Assembly (NCBI RefSeq): GCF_001644575.1
Contig: NZ_CP015596.1
Coordinates: forward strand, 2,790,001-2,854,000
DNA length: 64,000 bases
Reading direction: 5' to 3'
Source: Mycobacterium adipatum
GTDB taxonomy: Bacteria; Actinomycetota; Actinomycetes; Mycobacteriales; Mycobacteriaceae
The position numbers and the translations under genes are program-made. The notes below the pieces were generated by a model. It worked only from the letters and a program-made list of their open reading frames with translations. It was not told where the DNA came from and did no database searches. The number at the start of each line of letters is the position of its first letter. Within the stretch, counting starts at the first letter, position 1. Shown piece by piece: positions 7,542 to 14,898 of this stretch.

Positions 7542-7831
7542 GCTACCGGGCCGCCCCGACCGTCTGCGCCAGCGCCCCCTCTGGCGGTCGGCTGGCTCAG
7601 CGGGGCAGGGCCATGCTCAGGACCGAGATGACCACGACGGGCGAAACCACCGGCTGCCCCTGCGGTGGGTGCTCGCCACCTCCTCCGCTCACGGACCTGG
7701 AGGTCCAGGCCGCGCTACACCACGTCTCGAATCAGCACGCGGTGGCGTTCGCCCAGGGGCAGGTCACGCTGGTGAGCTACTACGGGTGCCCCGAATGTGG
7801 GAGTTGGGTGCCGACGTTCACTGAGGCGTAG
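7538..7831 (+). CDS. Small CxxC protein downstream of terminase
   Basis: The 97-residue frame from GTG 7538 overlaps the terminase stop (GTGA). An alternative ATG start is at 7613. It has CPCGGC and YYGCPECGSW, enough for one zinc ribbon, separated by a helix (LTDLEVQAALHHVSNQHAVAFAQG). Function is unknown. It ends the tightly coupled operon, because the next gene has its own promoter. Confidence 0.55.
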   Translation: MSYRAAPTVCASAPSGGRLAQRGRAMLRTEMTTTGETTGCPCGGCSPPPPLTDLEVQAALHHVSNQHAVAFAQGQVTLVSYYGCPECGSWVPTFTEA

Positions 7832-7858
7832 CGCCGCGGGAATGTCGGAGGCCGGTCG

Positions 7859-7864
7859 TACAGT
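7859..7864 (+). promoter_or_regulatory. -10 box, leaderless type
   Basis: TACAGT is followed by 7 nt and the ATG at 7872. It indicates separate, leaderless transcription of the next gene after the packaging operon. Confidence 0.5.
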
Positions 7865-7871
7865 TCGGCCT

Positions 7872-8693
7872 ATGGCCCCGCAACCCACTCCGCAAACCAT
7901 CATCGAGGGCTTCATTCTGCGCACCCGCCGCGTGATGGCACACTCGCTGATCCGCGAGCAGGCGGCGTTGATGACGAAGCTCAATTCCGGCGAGATCACC
8001 ATCATGGTCACGGTCAACACCAAGACCGGTGAGGAGAGTCATCGGCGCAAAGCCGAGTACCCACCCGAGGAGGCGCTGGAGTCGCTCGCGAGCCGTGTGC
8101 GTCCGATGATCCTGAGTGGTGAACCGATCTACTACGAGAACGCCCTGAACGCGCTGGAGCAGTTGGTCGGTGCCGACGCTCTGAACGACGAGATCGACTT
8201 GGACTGGTGGAAGGGCTACTGGCGTCACGCCATTGACGGAAACCTGGGCGCGCAGGCGTACTGGGTCGCCACGCCCAGCGGAACGGTCACCGACCGGAAA
8301 CTGATGTACGCCTGGCTCTACGGCGATGTGATCCACGCGAAGTCACCCCGGTCCGCGGTAATCCGCGACCTCGATATTGACCAGAGGTACTACGCCGCCG
8401 CCCCGGGCATCGCTCGCATCTGCGACCGGGTGATCTACACGAGCATCATGCTCAAGGGGCTGGTCGACAGGGGCCTGTTGACCGTGGCTCAAGACGTGCT
8501 GGATGAACCTGTGGTGGTCACCAAGACCACCGTTGACGAAGAGGTGATGGTCCGCGTCTCGGACGTTGGGGTGCCCATCCCTAGCGACCTCACCACCGTC
8601 GGTCCCGATGCCCTCGACCCCGAGGTCTGGCGGACACCTCACCAGGACATCGCCGCTCTCAGGGCTGATAACGCCGATCCGCCGACGGCCTAA
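7872..8693 (+). CDS. Hypothetical element protein
   Basis: The 273-residue product begins MAPQPTPQTIIEGFILRTRRVMAHSLIREQ. The longer frame from 7797 overlaps the previous gene and ignores the promoter, so ATG 7872 is preferred. The sequence is soluble, with WWKGYWRHAIDGNLGAQAYW in the middle, and is not a family I recognise. It lies between the packaging genes and the attachment site, a position where cargo genes are common. Confidence 0.6.
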   Translation: MAPQPTPQTIIEGFILRTRRVMAHSLIREQAALMTKLNSGEITIMVTVNTKTGEESHRRKAEYPPEEALESLASRVRPMILSGEPIYYENALNALEQLVGADALNDEIDLDWWKGYWRHAIDGNLGAQAYWVATPSGTVTDRKLMYAWLYGDVIHAKSPRSAVIRDLDIDQRYYAAAPGIARICDRVIYTSIMLKGLVDRGLLTVAQDVLDEPVVVTKTTVDEEVMVRVSDVGVPIPSDLTTVGPDALDPEVWRTPHQDIAALRADNADPPTA

Positions 8694-8720
8694 CCCCTCC
8701 TGGTTGTCGGTGGCCCTTGG

Positions 8721-8726
8721 CATACT
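8721..8726 (+). promoter_or_regulatory. -10 box, leaderless type
   Basis: CATACT is followed by 7 nt and ATG 8734. Its geometry is the same as at 7859-7864, supporting the shorter start chosen for the next gene. Confidence 0.45.
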
Positions 8727-8733
8727 CCCGGCC

Positions 8734-9171
8734 ATGACCGAGGACACATGGCACAACCGCGACCTGCCGGTACTGAGAGCGGCGGTGGACATCTACGAGC
8801 GGACTGGGCGCACCATGAAGCCGCGCCAGATCGAGCAGGAGTGTGGTTTCGATACCGAGACCGTCCAGCGCGCGCTCCGGATGCTCAACCGAGAGCCCTA
8901 CTTCGAGAAGGTCAGCGGAGCGTTCGGTGGCCCCATCCTGCTCGTGGGGGCACCGACGGCCGATGCCTTTCGGGTGGCAGGGAAGTGGCCGACGCCTCAG
9001 AACCAGCTTGAGCGCATGGTCGCCGCCCTTGAGGTCGCCGCCAACGAGGATGGCCGTCCCGAGGAGGAGCGCGGTCGGATCCGGCAGGCTATCTTGACGT
9101 TGCGCGGGGCCGCGTACCAGGTCGCCATCGGCGCGCTTGGCGGCGCTGGCGGCAACATGCTGACCGGCTAG
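8734..9171 (+). CDS. Winged-helix-like hypothetical protein (cargo)
   Basis: The 145-residue product starts MTEDTWHNRDLPVLRAAVDIYERTGR. It has an N-terminal HTH-like unit (MKPRQIEQECGFDTETVQRALRMLNREPYFEKV) and a helical C-terminal half. Proteins with this opening are common, uncharacterised actinobacterial accessory proteins. The open frame extends upstream to 8566 but overlaps the previous gene. It may be a regulator or part of a stress or defence module. No enzymatic residues are evident. Confidence 0.6.
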   Translation: MTEDTWHNRDLPVLRAAVDIYERTGRTMKPRQIEQECGFDTETVQRALRMLNREPYFEKVSGAFGGPILLVGAPTADAFRVAGKWPTPQNQLERMVAALEVAANEDGRPEEERGRIRQAILTLRGAAYQVAIGALGGAGGNMLTG

Positions 9172-9187
9172 CGGGAGGCCTCTCAAC

Positions 9188-9262
9188 ATGGCGACCCAAC
9201 CTGTCGAACACCTGGTCGACCCAACCCCCCGCGTGGCCAAGAAGTGGCCAAGACGCGCCTAA
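9188..9262 (+). CDS. Possible 24-residue peptide near the attachment site
   Basis: ATG 9188 is preceded by GGGAGG with 9-nt spacing and opens a short frame (MATQPVEHLVDPTPRVAKKWPRRA) with a basic C-terminus. It is too short to classify. The ribosome site and position after the cargo gene make it plausible. Confidence 0.3.
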   Translation: MATQPVEHLVDPTPRVAKKWPRRA

Positions 9263-9413
9263 ACGGGCCGACACAAAGCTAGACGGGTTAGACAAAACAG
9301 CCTGGCAGCGTGGCATTTTCGCAGACGCAACGTCACGACGAGATACGCACTAGACATACCGTCACAGATTTACACACCAGTGGTCGGCGGTTCGATACCG
9401 TCCGCGCCCACCA
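9263..9413 (+). other. Element right end: attachment site (attR) with displaced tRNA 3' end
   Basis: Positions 9386-9413 read as a tRNA T-arm and 3' acceptor: T-stem GGCGG (9386-9390), loop TTCGATA (9391-9397), stem CCGTC (9398-9402), acceptor strand CGCGCCC (9403-9409), discriminator A and encoded CCA (9411-9413). Sequence 5' of about 9379 does not continue a tRNA, so this is a displaced fragment, not a gene. CTAGAC or TTAGAC motifs at 9279, 9288 and 9350 may be integrase arm-binding sites. The intact tRNA and a tyrosine integrase are expected beyond the left edge. Confidence 0.75.
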
Positions 9414-9455
9414 TCACCATTGCCTGTCAGGCACGCGTTTCGGCCGCCCGACGGG

Positions 9456-10013
9456 TCACTGTCCGAATCGTTGGTCGATGAGCGTCAGCGCATGTTCGGC
9501 CCAGTGGATGTTCTCGTGTTCGAAGGCGATGCCGCGTAGCAGGGTGAGATAGGGGCCGAGCGACTGGGTGTCGGCGAGGTACTGCTCTTCGCTGCGGTCG
9601 CCGAGCATCCGGATGCGCAGGCGTTCGAGGGCGGTGAGTTTATCGGTGGCCCAATGGATTTGTTGTGCGACGGCGTCACGGACGGTGGTGGTGTCGCCCG
9701 CGTCGAGGGCTTGCACCATGACGAGCAGGTCATCGCGGATGGCGATGGGTTTGGGCTGTTGGCGGGTGAACTCCCGGACGTGCTCGTAGCCGGCCGGCGT
9801 CACCGAGTACAGCCTTTTGGTGGGACGGCGTTGTTGTGGAACCACGCGGGCTTCGATGAGCCCGTCGGTGGCCATGGCGTCCAGCTCGCGGTAGAGCTGC
9901 TGGGGGGTGGCCGTCCAGAAGTTGGCGACCGAACGGTCGAAGCGTTTCGCGAGGTCGTAGCCGGATGCCTCGCCCTCCAGCAGTGCGGCCAGGACCGCAT
10001 CACGAAGCGCCAT
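9456..10013 (-). CDS. PadR-family transcriptional regulator
   Basis: The 185-residue protein has an N-terminal winged helix (ALRDAVLAALLEGEASGYDLAKRFD ... PQQLYRELDAMATDGLIEARVV, about 1-85) and a helical C-terminal dimerisation domain (about 95-180), typical of PadR subfamily s1 repressors. It is divergent from the NTF2-like gene at 10132. Two similar sites in the shared intergenic region suggest it represses both genes. It is the first host gene right of the attachment site. Confidence 0.88.
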   Translation of the reverse strand: MALRDAVLAALLEGEASGYDLAKRFDRSVANFWTATPQQLYRELDAMATDGLIEARVVPQQRRPTKRLYSVTPAGYEHVREFTRQQPKPIAIRDDLLVMVQALDAGDTTTVRDAVAQQIHWATDKLTALERLRIRMLGDRSEEQYLADTQSLGPYLTLLRGIAFEHENIHWAEHALTLIDQRFGQ

Positions 10014-10037
10014 GGCTGCGAACCCTATCAGCGCTAG

Positions 10038-10115
10038 TCAACAAAGTGATTATTAGTGTCTGGACGTAGCCGGCACGTCGGCGCTACTGTCACAGGCGAT
10101 TACTCACTTTGATGA
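10038..10115. promoter_or_regulatory. Paired inverted operator-like sites between padR-like gene and NTF2-like gene
   Basis: TCAACAAAGTGATTA (10038-10052) and its near inverse TTACTCACTTTGATGA (10100-10115) share the core CAAAGTGA in opposite orientation, one close to each divergent start. This arrangement suits autoregulation by the PadR-type repressor. Confidence 0.6.
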
Positions 10116-10131
10116 CTAAGAGGGGTGTGGC

Positions 10132-10548
10132 ATGCAACGGTTCCGTCAGGCCGTCGAGGCGCGTGACGAGCAGGCCATCGCGGCTCTGCTGGCCGACGAT
10201 GTGGTGTTCACCAGCCCGGTGGCGTTCACGCCCTATCAGGGCAAGCCGATCACCGCGGCGATTCTGCGTGCGGTGATGCGGGTGTTCGAGGACTTTCGCT
10301 ACATCCGTGAGATCACCGATGACGGCGGCCGCGATTCCGCGCTGGTGTTTCAGGCCGTCGTGGACGGCAAGCAGGTGACGGGCTGCGACTTCCTTCATGT
10401 CAACGACGACGGCCTCATCGATGACTTCATGGTGATGGTGCGGCCCCTGTCGGCGGCCAATGCGCTTTCGGCGGCGATGGCCGCGCAATTCGACCGCATT
10501 CAACGTGAGGCCACCGAAGCAAGCGAATCCCACGCCGCCGGCGCGTGA
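10132..10548 (+). CDS. NTF2-like / SnoaL-like protein
   Basis: The 138-residue protein starts with the family pattern MQRFRQAVEARDEQAIAALLADDVVFTSPVAF. A cone-shaped alpha+beta barrel fold is expected, with the central FRYIREITDDGG and a D-D-G-L-I-D-D-F strand. Such proteins are isomerases, hydrolases or ligand-binding proteins, and no specific activity can be read here. AGAGGGG precedes the ATG. The PadR gene is divergent and likely controls it, as expected for a detoxification-type protein. Confidence 0.75.
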   Translation: MQRFRQAVEARDEQAIAALLADDVVFTSPVAFTPYQGKPITAAILRAVMRVFEDFRYIREITDDGGRDSALVFQAVVDGKQVTGCDFLHVNDDGLIDDFMVMVRPLSAANALSAAMAAQFDRIQREATEASESHAAGA

Positions 10549-10610
10549 TGGTGCCGACGGCCGCAGATGACAGCGCGGCCGGTGAGGCTGGGATGTCACG
10601 CCGCAGCACA

Positions 10611-10645
10611 AGAAGCGGGTCCGAACAGTGTTCGGACCCGCTTCT
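10611..10645. terminator. Bidirectional terminator hairpin
   Basis: A perfect 16-bp stem (10611-10626 with 10630-10645) and 3-nt loop lies between two convergent genes. U-tracts are weak, as is common in mycobacteria. Confidence 0.75.
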
Positions 10646-10659
10646 CGTATTGCGCTCGG

Positions 10660-10908
10660 TCAGTCGTTGGGGCCCTCGACGGTCTGCTGCGGCGCCGTCA
10701 CCGGCGGGGTGAAGACGTTACCGCCGGTGGGGTTGATCGACTTCTCGGTCGGGGTCAGCGAGGACTCCGTGGTGGTGGTCGTGGTGGTCGACTCTTCGGG
10801 CTTGTCGCTGTCGCTGCTGCAGGCCGCGGTGAAGCCGATCATCGCGATGATGGCGGCACCGCCCACCGCTGCCGAAATCCGACGACGAGCCAGACGTGTT
10901 GATGCCAT
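10660..10908 (-). CDS. Small putative lipoprotein
   Basis: The 82-residue product begins MASTRLARRRISAAVGGAAIIAMIGFTAAC, a lipoprotein signal with lipobox FTAAC and modified Cys30. The mature part is short, threonine- and proline-rich (a run of seven T) and probably disordered. The start is set by AAAGGA 5-6 nt upstream. A longer open frame to 11265 lacks coding character. The role is unknown. Confidence 0.7.
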   Translation of the reverse strand: MASTRLARRRISAAVGGAAIIAMIGFTAACSSDSDKPEESTTTTTTTESSLTPTEKSINPTGGNVFTPPVTAPQQTVEGPND

Positions 10909-11448
10909 CTTCGGTCCTTTACTAGTTCTCGATGTGGTGAAATCTCGGTCGGCGCGAGGTCCGCGAAAACCGGGCAACAGTCCCAGGTGGCGCCCGGATC
11001 TGGTGTCAGAAACTCTAACGCAGCACCTGTGTCGTTGCATTCCTTTTGCCCGTGCGCGGCCACGCACGGGCAACTGTTCCCGTACCGGCGGTGTGGGGGC
11101 CGGCGCGGGTGGGGAAAACCCCCGGTGATGTCTCGGGCTTCCCACCTGGACAACAACCTTGACGAAATTCGACGATATACCCGGAATGTTCCTCGGTGCC
11201 GCAGTGTTGGTGTTTCGTATGAGTTCCGTGACGGCGTTCGTCGGGGGCCATACCGTGAAAGACATGCGAAGGTCAGTTCATGAAAGGCGGGTCTTTGTGC
11301 CTGAAACCAATTGAGATGCAAGCAAATAACGCGTAGTACACGTCACACCTAGTCATAGACAGCACGTTTCCCAACATCACGCGAACAGCCAGCGGGCGCG
11401 GCACTTGCGCTTCCGGGTGGATGGTCGCTGCCAGAAAGGCGTTTCACA
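10909..11448. other. 540-bp stretch without a convincing gene
   Basis: No open frame here has plausible coding character. It contains an 11-bp perfect hairpin (11046-11056 with 11063-11073, 6-nt loop) that could be a terminator or part of a small RNA, and a GGGG-AAAA-CCCC hairpin at about 11114-11125. The right end should hold the promoter of the secreted-protein gene. Confidence 0.5.
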
Positions 11449-11721
11449 ATGCACAAGACTCGCTTCGTCACCGCCGGCCTGATCGCTTTGTCGGCAACGG
11501 TTCTCGGGACGGCACCCGCCGCGTTCGCCGCTCCGTCGGGCACGGCTTCGGCCGCCGAGACGGTGGAGGACCTGCGCGCCCAGGGATACAGCGTTCAGGT
11601 GAACGGCACCCGCAACGGGCCGTTGTCCAATTGTTCGGTCGAGTCCGTGCGCGGGCTCTCCGACACCCCGGGGTCGACGGTCTACGTGGACCTGTCCTGC
11701 CCGGCCGAATACCAGTACTGA
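11449..11721 (+). CDS. Small secreted protein
   Basis: The 90-residue product has a Sec signal peptide (HKTRFVTAGLIALSATVLGTAPAAFA, cleavage near residue 27). The mature domain has two cysteines (LSNCSV, DLSCPAEY) likely to form a disulfide. The core VEDLRAQGYSVQVNGTRNGPLSNC recurs in small exported mycobacterial proteins of unknown function. AGAAAGG precedes the ATG. Confidence 0.75.
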   Translation: MHKTRFVTAGLIALSATVLGTAPAAFAAPSGTASAAETVEDLRAQGYSVQVNGTRNGPLSNCSVESVRGLSDTPGSTVYVDLSCPAEYQY

Positions 11722-11735
11722 CCCCGCTGACCCGG

Positions 11736-11769
11736 ACATGGTGGCGCCACGGTGGTGGCGCCACCATGT
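11736..11769. terminator. Bidirectional terminator hairpin
   Basis: Perfect 15-bp arms (11736-11750 and 11755-11769) with a 4-nt loop lie between the convergent secreted-protein and sensor-kinase genes. Confidence 0.75.
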
Positions 11770-11788
11770 TTGTCTGCGCCGCGGGCGC

Positions 11789-13357
11789 CTAGCCTGTCGG
11801 CGCGGGTTCGACCCTCTCGTGGGCGATGGGCAGCCGGATGGTGAACGTGGTTACCCCACCGGCAGATTCGGCGGTGATCGACCCCGCGTGAGCCTCCACG
11901 ATGGACGCGGTGATCGACAGGCCGAGCCCGAAGCTGCCGCCGTCATGCGAGCGGGACTTGTCGGCGCGCACGAAACGTTCGAACAGGTGCGGTAGTAGTT
12001 GCGGCTCGATTCCGCTTCCGTTGTCGGCCACGGTCACCACGACGTGGGGCGCACCGGGGTCGGTGGTGACCGTAGTGGTGACGGTGGTGCCGGCGGCGGT
12101 GTGCACCCGGGCGTTGGTCAACAGGTTCGTCAACGCCTGATGAAGCCGGGTTCGGTCACCGCGCAACCAAACCGGGTTGTCGGGCACGTCGGTGACCCAG
12201 CGCTGCGCCGGTGCGGACACCGCGACATCGTTGACCGCGTCGACGACGACGGTGACGATGTCGAATTCCGCGGTCTCCAGATCTTGGCCCTCGTCGAGGC
12301 GGGCCAGCAGCAGCAGGTCGGCCACCAGCGCGTTCATCCGCTGGGTTTCGGATTCGATACGCGCCAGCGAGTACTCGGTGGTTTCCGGGAGCACCGCACT
12401 GTCCTGGCGGGTCAACTCGGCGTAACCGTGGATGGCGGCCAGCGGTGTGCGCAGTTCGTGGCTGGCGTCGGTGATGAACTGCCGCATACGCCGGTCGGAG
12501 GCCGCGACATCGCGCAGCGCGCGTTCCACATGGTCGAGCAGACGGTTGAGCGTGTCACCGACCAGGCCGACCTCGGTGCGAGGATCGGTGTCACCGTCGG
12601 GCACCCGCACCGTGATCTCGTGATGATGGCGGTCCAGCGGAAGCGTGGCCACCTCGGCGGCCGTGGCGGCCACCCGGCGGAGCGGGCGCAGCGCGAACCG
12701 CACCACCGCCACCGTGCTCAGCGCCGCGATCAGCAGCGCCACGGCCGTCAGGAGGGCGACGATGGCGGTCTCGCGGACCATCGCTTGCCATGCCGGCGCG
12801 CGGGAGACAGCGGTGACCAGCAACTCACCCCGGTCGGTGGTCCGGGCGGTCATGCGGTACCACCCCAGTTCGGGCAGCTCGACGGTGCGCGCATCCGGTC
12901 CCAGTGACAATCCGGCGATCGTGCGCAGCGTCGCCGGCGGCGCCGGCCGCGCCTCGCCGTCGACGAAATAGGCGGAGTCGACGACCTGCCCGTCCCGGAT
13001 CATGGCCACCACATTCCCGGGTGCCTGGCCCATCAGATACACCAGCGGCTTCATCGAGCCCGGCGGTGGCAAGGCGCCGCCGGGTGTGGGCGTGCTGCGG
13101 TATTTGGTCACGCCGGTGCTGAAGTTGTCGGCGGCCCCCGCGAGCTGGGCGTCGATGATGCCGAGTATCGAGGACCGCAGGGTCAGGATCGACGTGGTCC
13201 CGATGGCGGCCACGGCGATCATCACCACCACCGACACCCCGACCACCAGTTGACGGAGCAGGGTCCAGCTTCGCCAGACACGTCTCACTCCGGTGGCAGG
13301 CGCTGACGTCACGACAGTCATTCTCGTTGTAGCAGGCCTGCGGCGGCCCACCTTCAT
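11789..13357 (-). CDS. Sensor histidine kinase without adjacent response regulator
   Basis: The 522-residue kinase has TM1 (about 34-58), an extracytoplasmic domain (about 62-190), TM2 (about 197-222) and a HAMP linker. The HisKA box SHELRTPLAAIHGYAE has the phospho-acceptor His300. The HATPase has N (NLLTNARVHT), G1 (VADNGSGIEP) and G2 (GGSFGLGLSI) boxes. It resembles TcrY/TrcS-type actinobacterial kinases. No response regulator adjoins it. The gene follows SOUL and MpaB-like genes in the same direction with a 21-bp gap. An alternative start is the Met at residue 13. Confidence 0.88.
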   Translation of the reverse strand: MKVGRRRPATTRMTVVTSAPATGVRRVWRSWTLLRQLVVGVSVVVMIAVAAIGTTSILTLRSSILGIIDAQLAGAADNFSTGVTKYRSTPTPGGALPPPGSMKPLVYLMGQAPGNVVAMIRDGQVVDSAYFVDGEARPAPPATLRTIAGLSLGPDARTVELPELGWYRMTARTTDRGELLVTAVSRAPAWQAMVRETAIVALLTAVALLIAALSTVAVVRFALRPLRRVAATAAEVATLPLDRHHHEITVRVPDGDTDPRTEVGLVGDTLNRLLDHVERALRDVAASDRRMRQFITDASHELRTPLAAIHGYAELTRQDSAVLPETTEYSLARIESETQRMNALVADLLLLARLDEGQDLETAEFDIVTVVVDAVNDVAVSAPAQRWVTDVPDNPVWLRGDRTRLHQALTNLLTNARVHTAAGTTVTTTVTTDPGAPHVVVTVADNGSGIEPQLLPHLFERFVRADKSRSHDGGSFGLGLSITASIVEAHAGSITAESAGGVTTFTIRLPIAHERVEPAPTG

Positions 13358-13378
13358 AGCGGATTCACATCCGCGCGC

Positions 13379-14005
13379 TCACGCGCTCAGCGGGACCGCG
13401 ACCTCGTTGCGCCGGCGAAACGGCAGCGTCCACGGCGGATCGTAGAACCAGGCGACCGGCGGCCCGTCCGCATGGAAGGCGCTGCCGTGCAGGGCGTGCA
13501 GCAGCTCGGCGGACTTCGCGGTGACGGCGGTGCTGCTGCGGTCGCCGGTGAACCTCAGGACGGCGAACCGCTCGGCGGGCACCTCCACCACCGTCACCGC
13601 CGGGTCATCGGGTTCGGGCAGGGTTTCCATGGACCACTTGGACGGCATATAGAACCGGATCACCGAATCGCCACTGCCGCCGTCATTGCTCTGCGCCACC
13701 GGGGCGGTCATCGCGATCTTCTCGCCGTGCTGGGCGACTGGGGCGGTCATGGCGATCTTCGTCTTGCGGTGATTGGCCCCGAAGATGTAGCCGGCGAGCC
13801 GGCGGAACCCGGCGCTGCGGGCGTCCTGACCATCGCCGGGGACCCGGGTCTGCGCCGCGATACGCGGCCCGTACCGGCGGATCTCGATATCACCGAGGTC
13901 GTCTTCGTGCACATAGAGCGGCTCCTCGGTGCCCAGCCGGATGCCGAAGATGCCCCCGACACCCTCGGCGAGTTGGGCAACGGAACCTGCGATCTTGGTC
14001 AGCAT
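13379..14005 (-). CDS. SOUL heme-binding family protein
   Basis: The 208-residue protein has SOUL/HBP features: EEPLYVHEDDLGDIEIRRYGPRIAAQT, GFRRLAGYIFGANHRKTKIAMTAPV, a FYMPSKWSMETLPEP motif and a terminal WFYDPPWTLPFRRRNEVAVPL. A KIAMTAPVAQ segment occurs twice in tandem (about 83-103). The family binds heme or porphyrins in eukaryotes; bacterial roles are poorly known. It lies between the MpaB-like gene (28-bp gap) and the sensor kinase, all on the minus strand. Confidence 0.85.
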   Translation of the reverse strand: MLTKIAGSVAQLAEGVGGIFGIRLGTEEPLYVHEDDLGDIEIRRYGPRIAAQTRVPGDGQDARSAGFRRLAGYIFGANHRKTKIAMTAPVAQHGEKIAMTAPVAQSNDGGSGDSVIRFYMPSKWSMETLPEPDDPAVTVVEVPAERFAVLRFTGDRSSTAVTAKSAELLHALHGSAFHADGPPVAWFYDPPWTLPFRRRNEVAVPLSA

Positions 14006-14033
14006 GCCTGAGAGGTACCCGCTGCCGTGCCGC

Positions 14034-14861
14034 TCACACCACCGGTTTGCCGCGTCTCGCGCGGGCGCGCAGATCCCACAGATAGAGCTGGTAGCCGAAC
14101 AGCCACAGATCGCGCGGGACCACCCGGTCGGCGGCCCGCAACACGACGATCAGCGCGTCGAACGCGCGTTGCCGCCGCGCGGTCCACGGCAGCCGCATCA
14201 GGGTGCGGAACTCGGCGGGCAGGAAGCCGCTGGTCGCGAACAGGTTCAGCGGTCCGGCGAGCTGGCGCAACGGGGTGGGCAGGAACGCCAGCGCGGCCAC
14301 ACCGTGCAGATGTCTGCGCACCGGCTCGTCGATCCGCAGCTCGTCCAGCGACCGCTTCCAGTACTCCTCGAACGCCGTCCGATCCGTCGGCCACATGTCC
14401 TCGCGCACCTGCAACGTGGTGCCGAGCCGGGCGGCGTCGCGGTACACCGCCTCGGCCGCCTCGTCGTCGAGCGGGCCGTACAGGAACTCGTGCTGATCGA
14501 CGAAGTAGCGGTACAGGCAGGCCGCCACCCACAGCTGCAGCGCCGGGTCGAATGCGTTGTAGCGCACCGGGCTGCCTGGGCGCGACCGGATCTGGCGGTG
14601 TGCGGTGTCGACCGCCGCGCGGATCAGGGCCCGGTCGTGCTCGGTGCCGATGGTGGCCGCCGCCAGGTAGGTACCGGTGGTGCGCGCCCGTTTGAACGGA
14701 TGCTTGTACACGTTGCCGCGGTCCACCGGGCTTTCCAGCACGCCGTACCCGACGGCCGGGGCGGCCAGTTGCATGATGACGTTCGCGGCGGGCGCGAGCA
14801 CCGCGGCCGGGTTGAGCAGATCGGCGACACGTCTCGGATTCCGTGGGGGACCGAGCCTCAT
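14034..14861 (-). CDS. MpaB-like (DUF2236) oxygenase, Rv2237-type
   Basis: The 275-residue protein begins [62 protein letters not shown], the typical opening of the oxygenase MpaB / latex-clearing-protein family. Family histidines are present in DTAHRQI and the [11 protein letters not shown] helix. Characterised members are heme-b oxygenases. It sits head-to-head with cobD, as Rv2237 sits next to Rv2236c. Substrate is unknown. Confidence 0.75.
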   Translation of the reverse strand: MRLGPPRNPRRVADLLNPAAVLAPAANVIMQLAAPAVGYGVLESPVDRGNVYKHPFKRARTTGTYLAAATIGTEHDRALIRAAVDTAHRQIRSRPGSPVRYNAFDPALQLWVAACLYRYFVDQHEFLYGPLDDEAAEAVYRDAARLGTTLQVREDMWPTDRTAFEEYWKRSLDELRIDEPVRRHLHGVAALAFLPTPLRQLAGPLNLFATSGFLPAEFRTLMRLPWTARRQRAFDALIVVLRAADRVVPRDLWLFGYQLYLWDLRARARRGKPVV

Positions 14862-14898
14862 GTCATCGAGTACATCACCTTGTGAGACGCTGCCCGAC

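Noticed and set aside
9379..9413. A functional tRNA gene
   Set aside because: Only the T-arm and acceptor 3' strand are present; no D-arm, anticodon arm or 5' acceptor precede them.
11041..11073. Known mycobacterial small RNA in the 10909-11448 gap
   Set aside because: A strong hairpin is present, but no match to an sRNA consensus I can recognise, so it is only noted in the intergenic entry.
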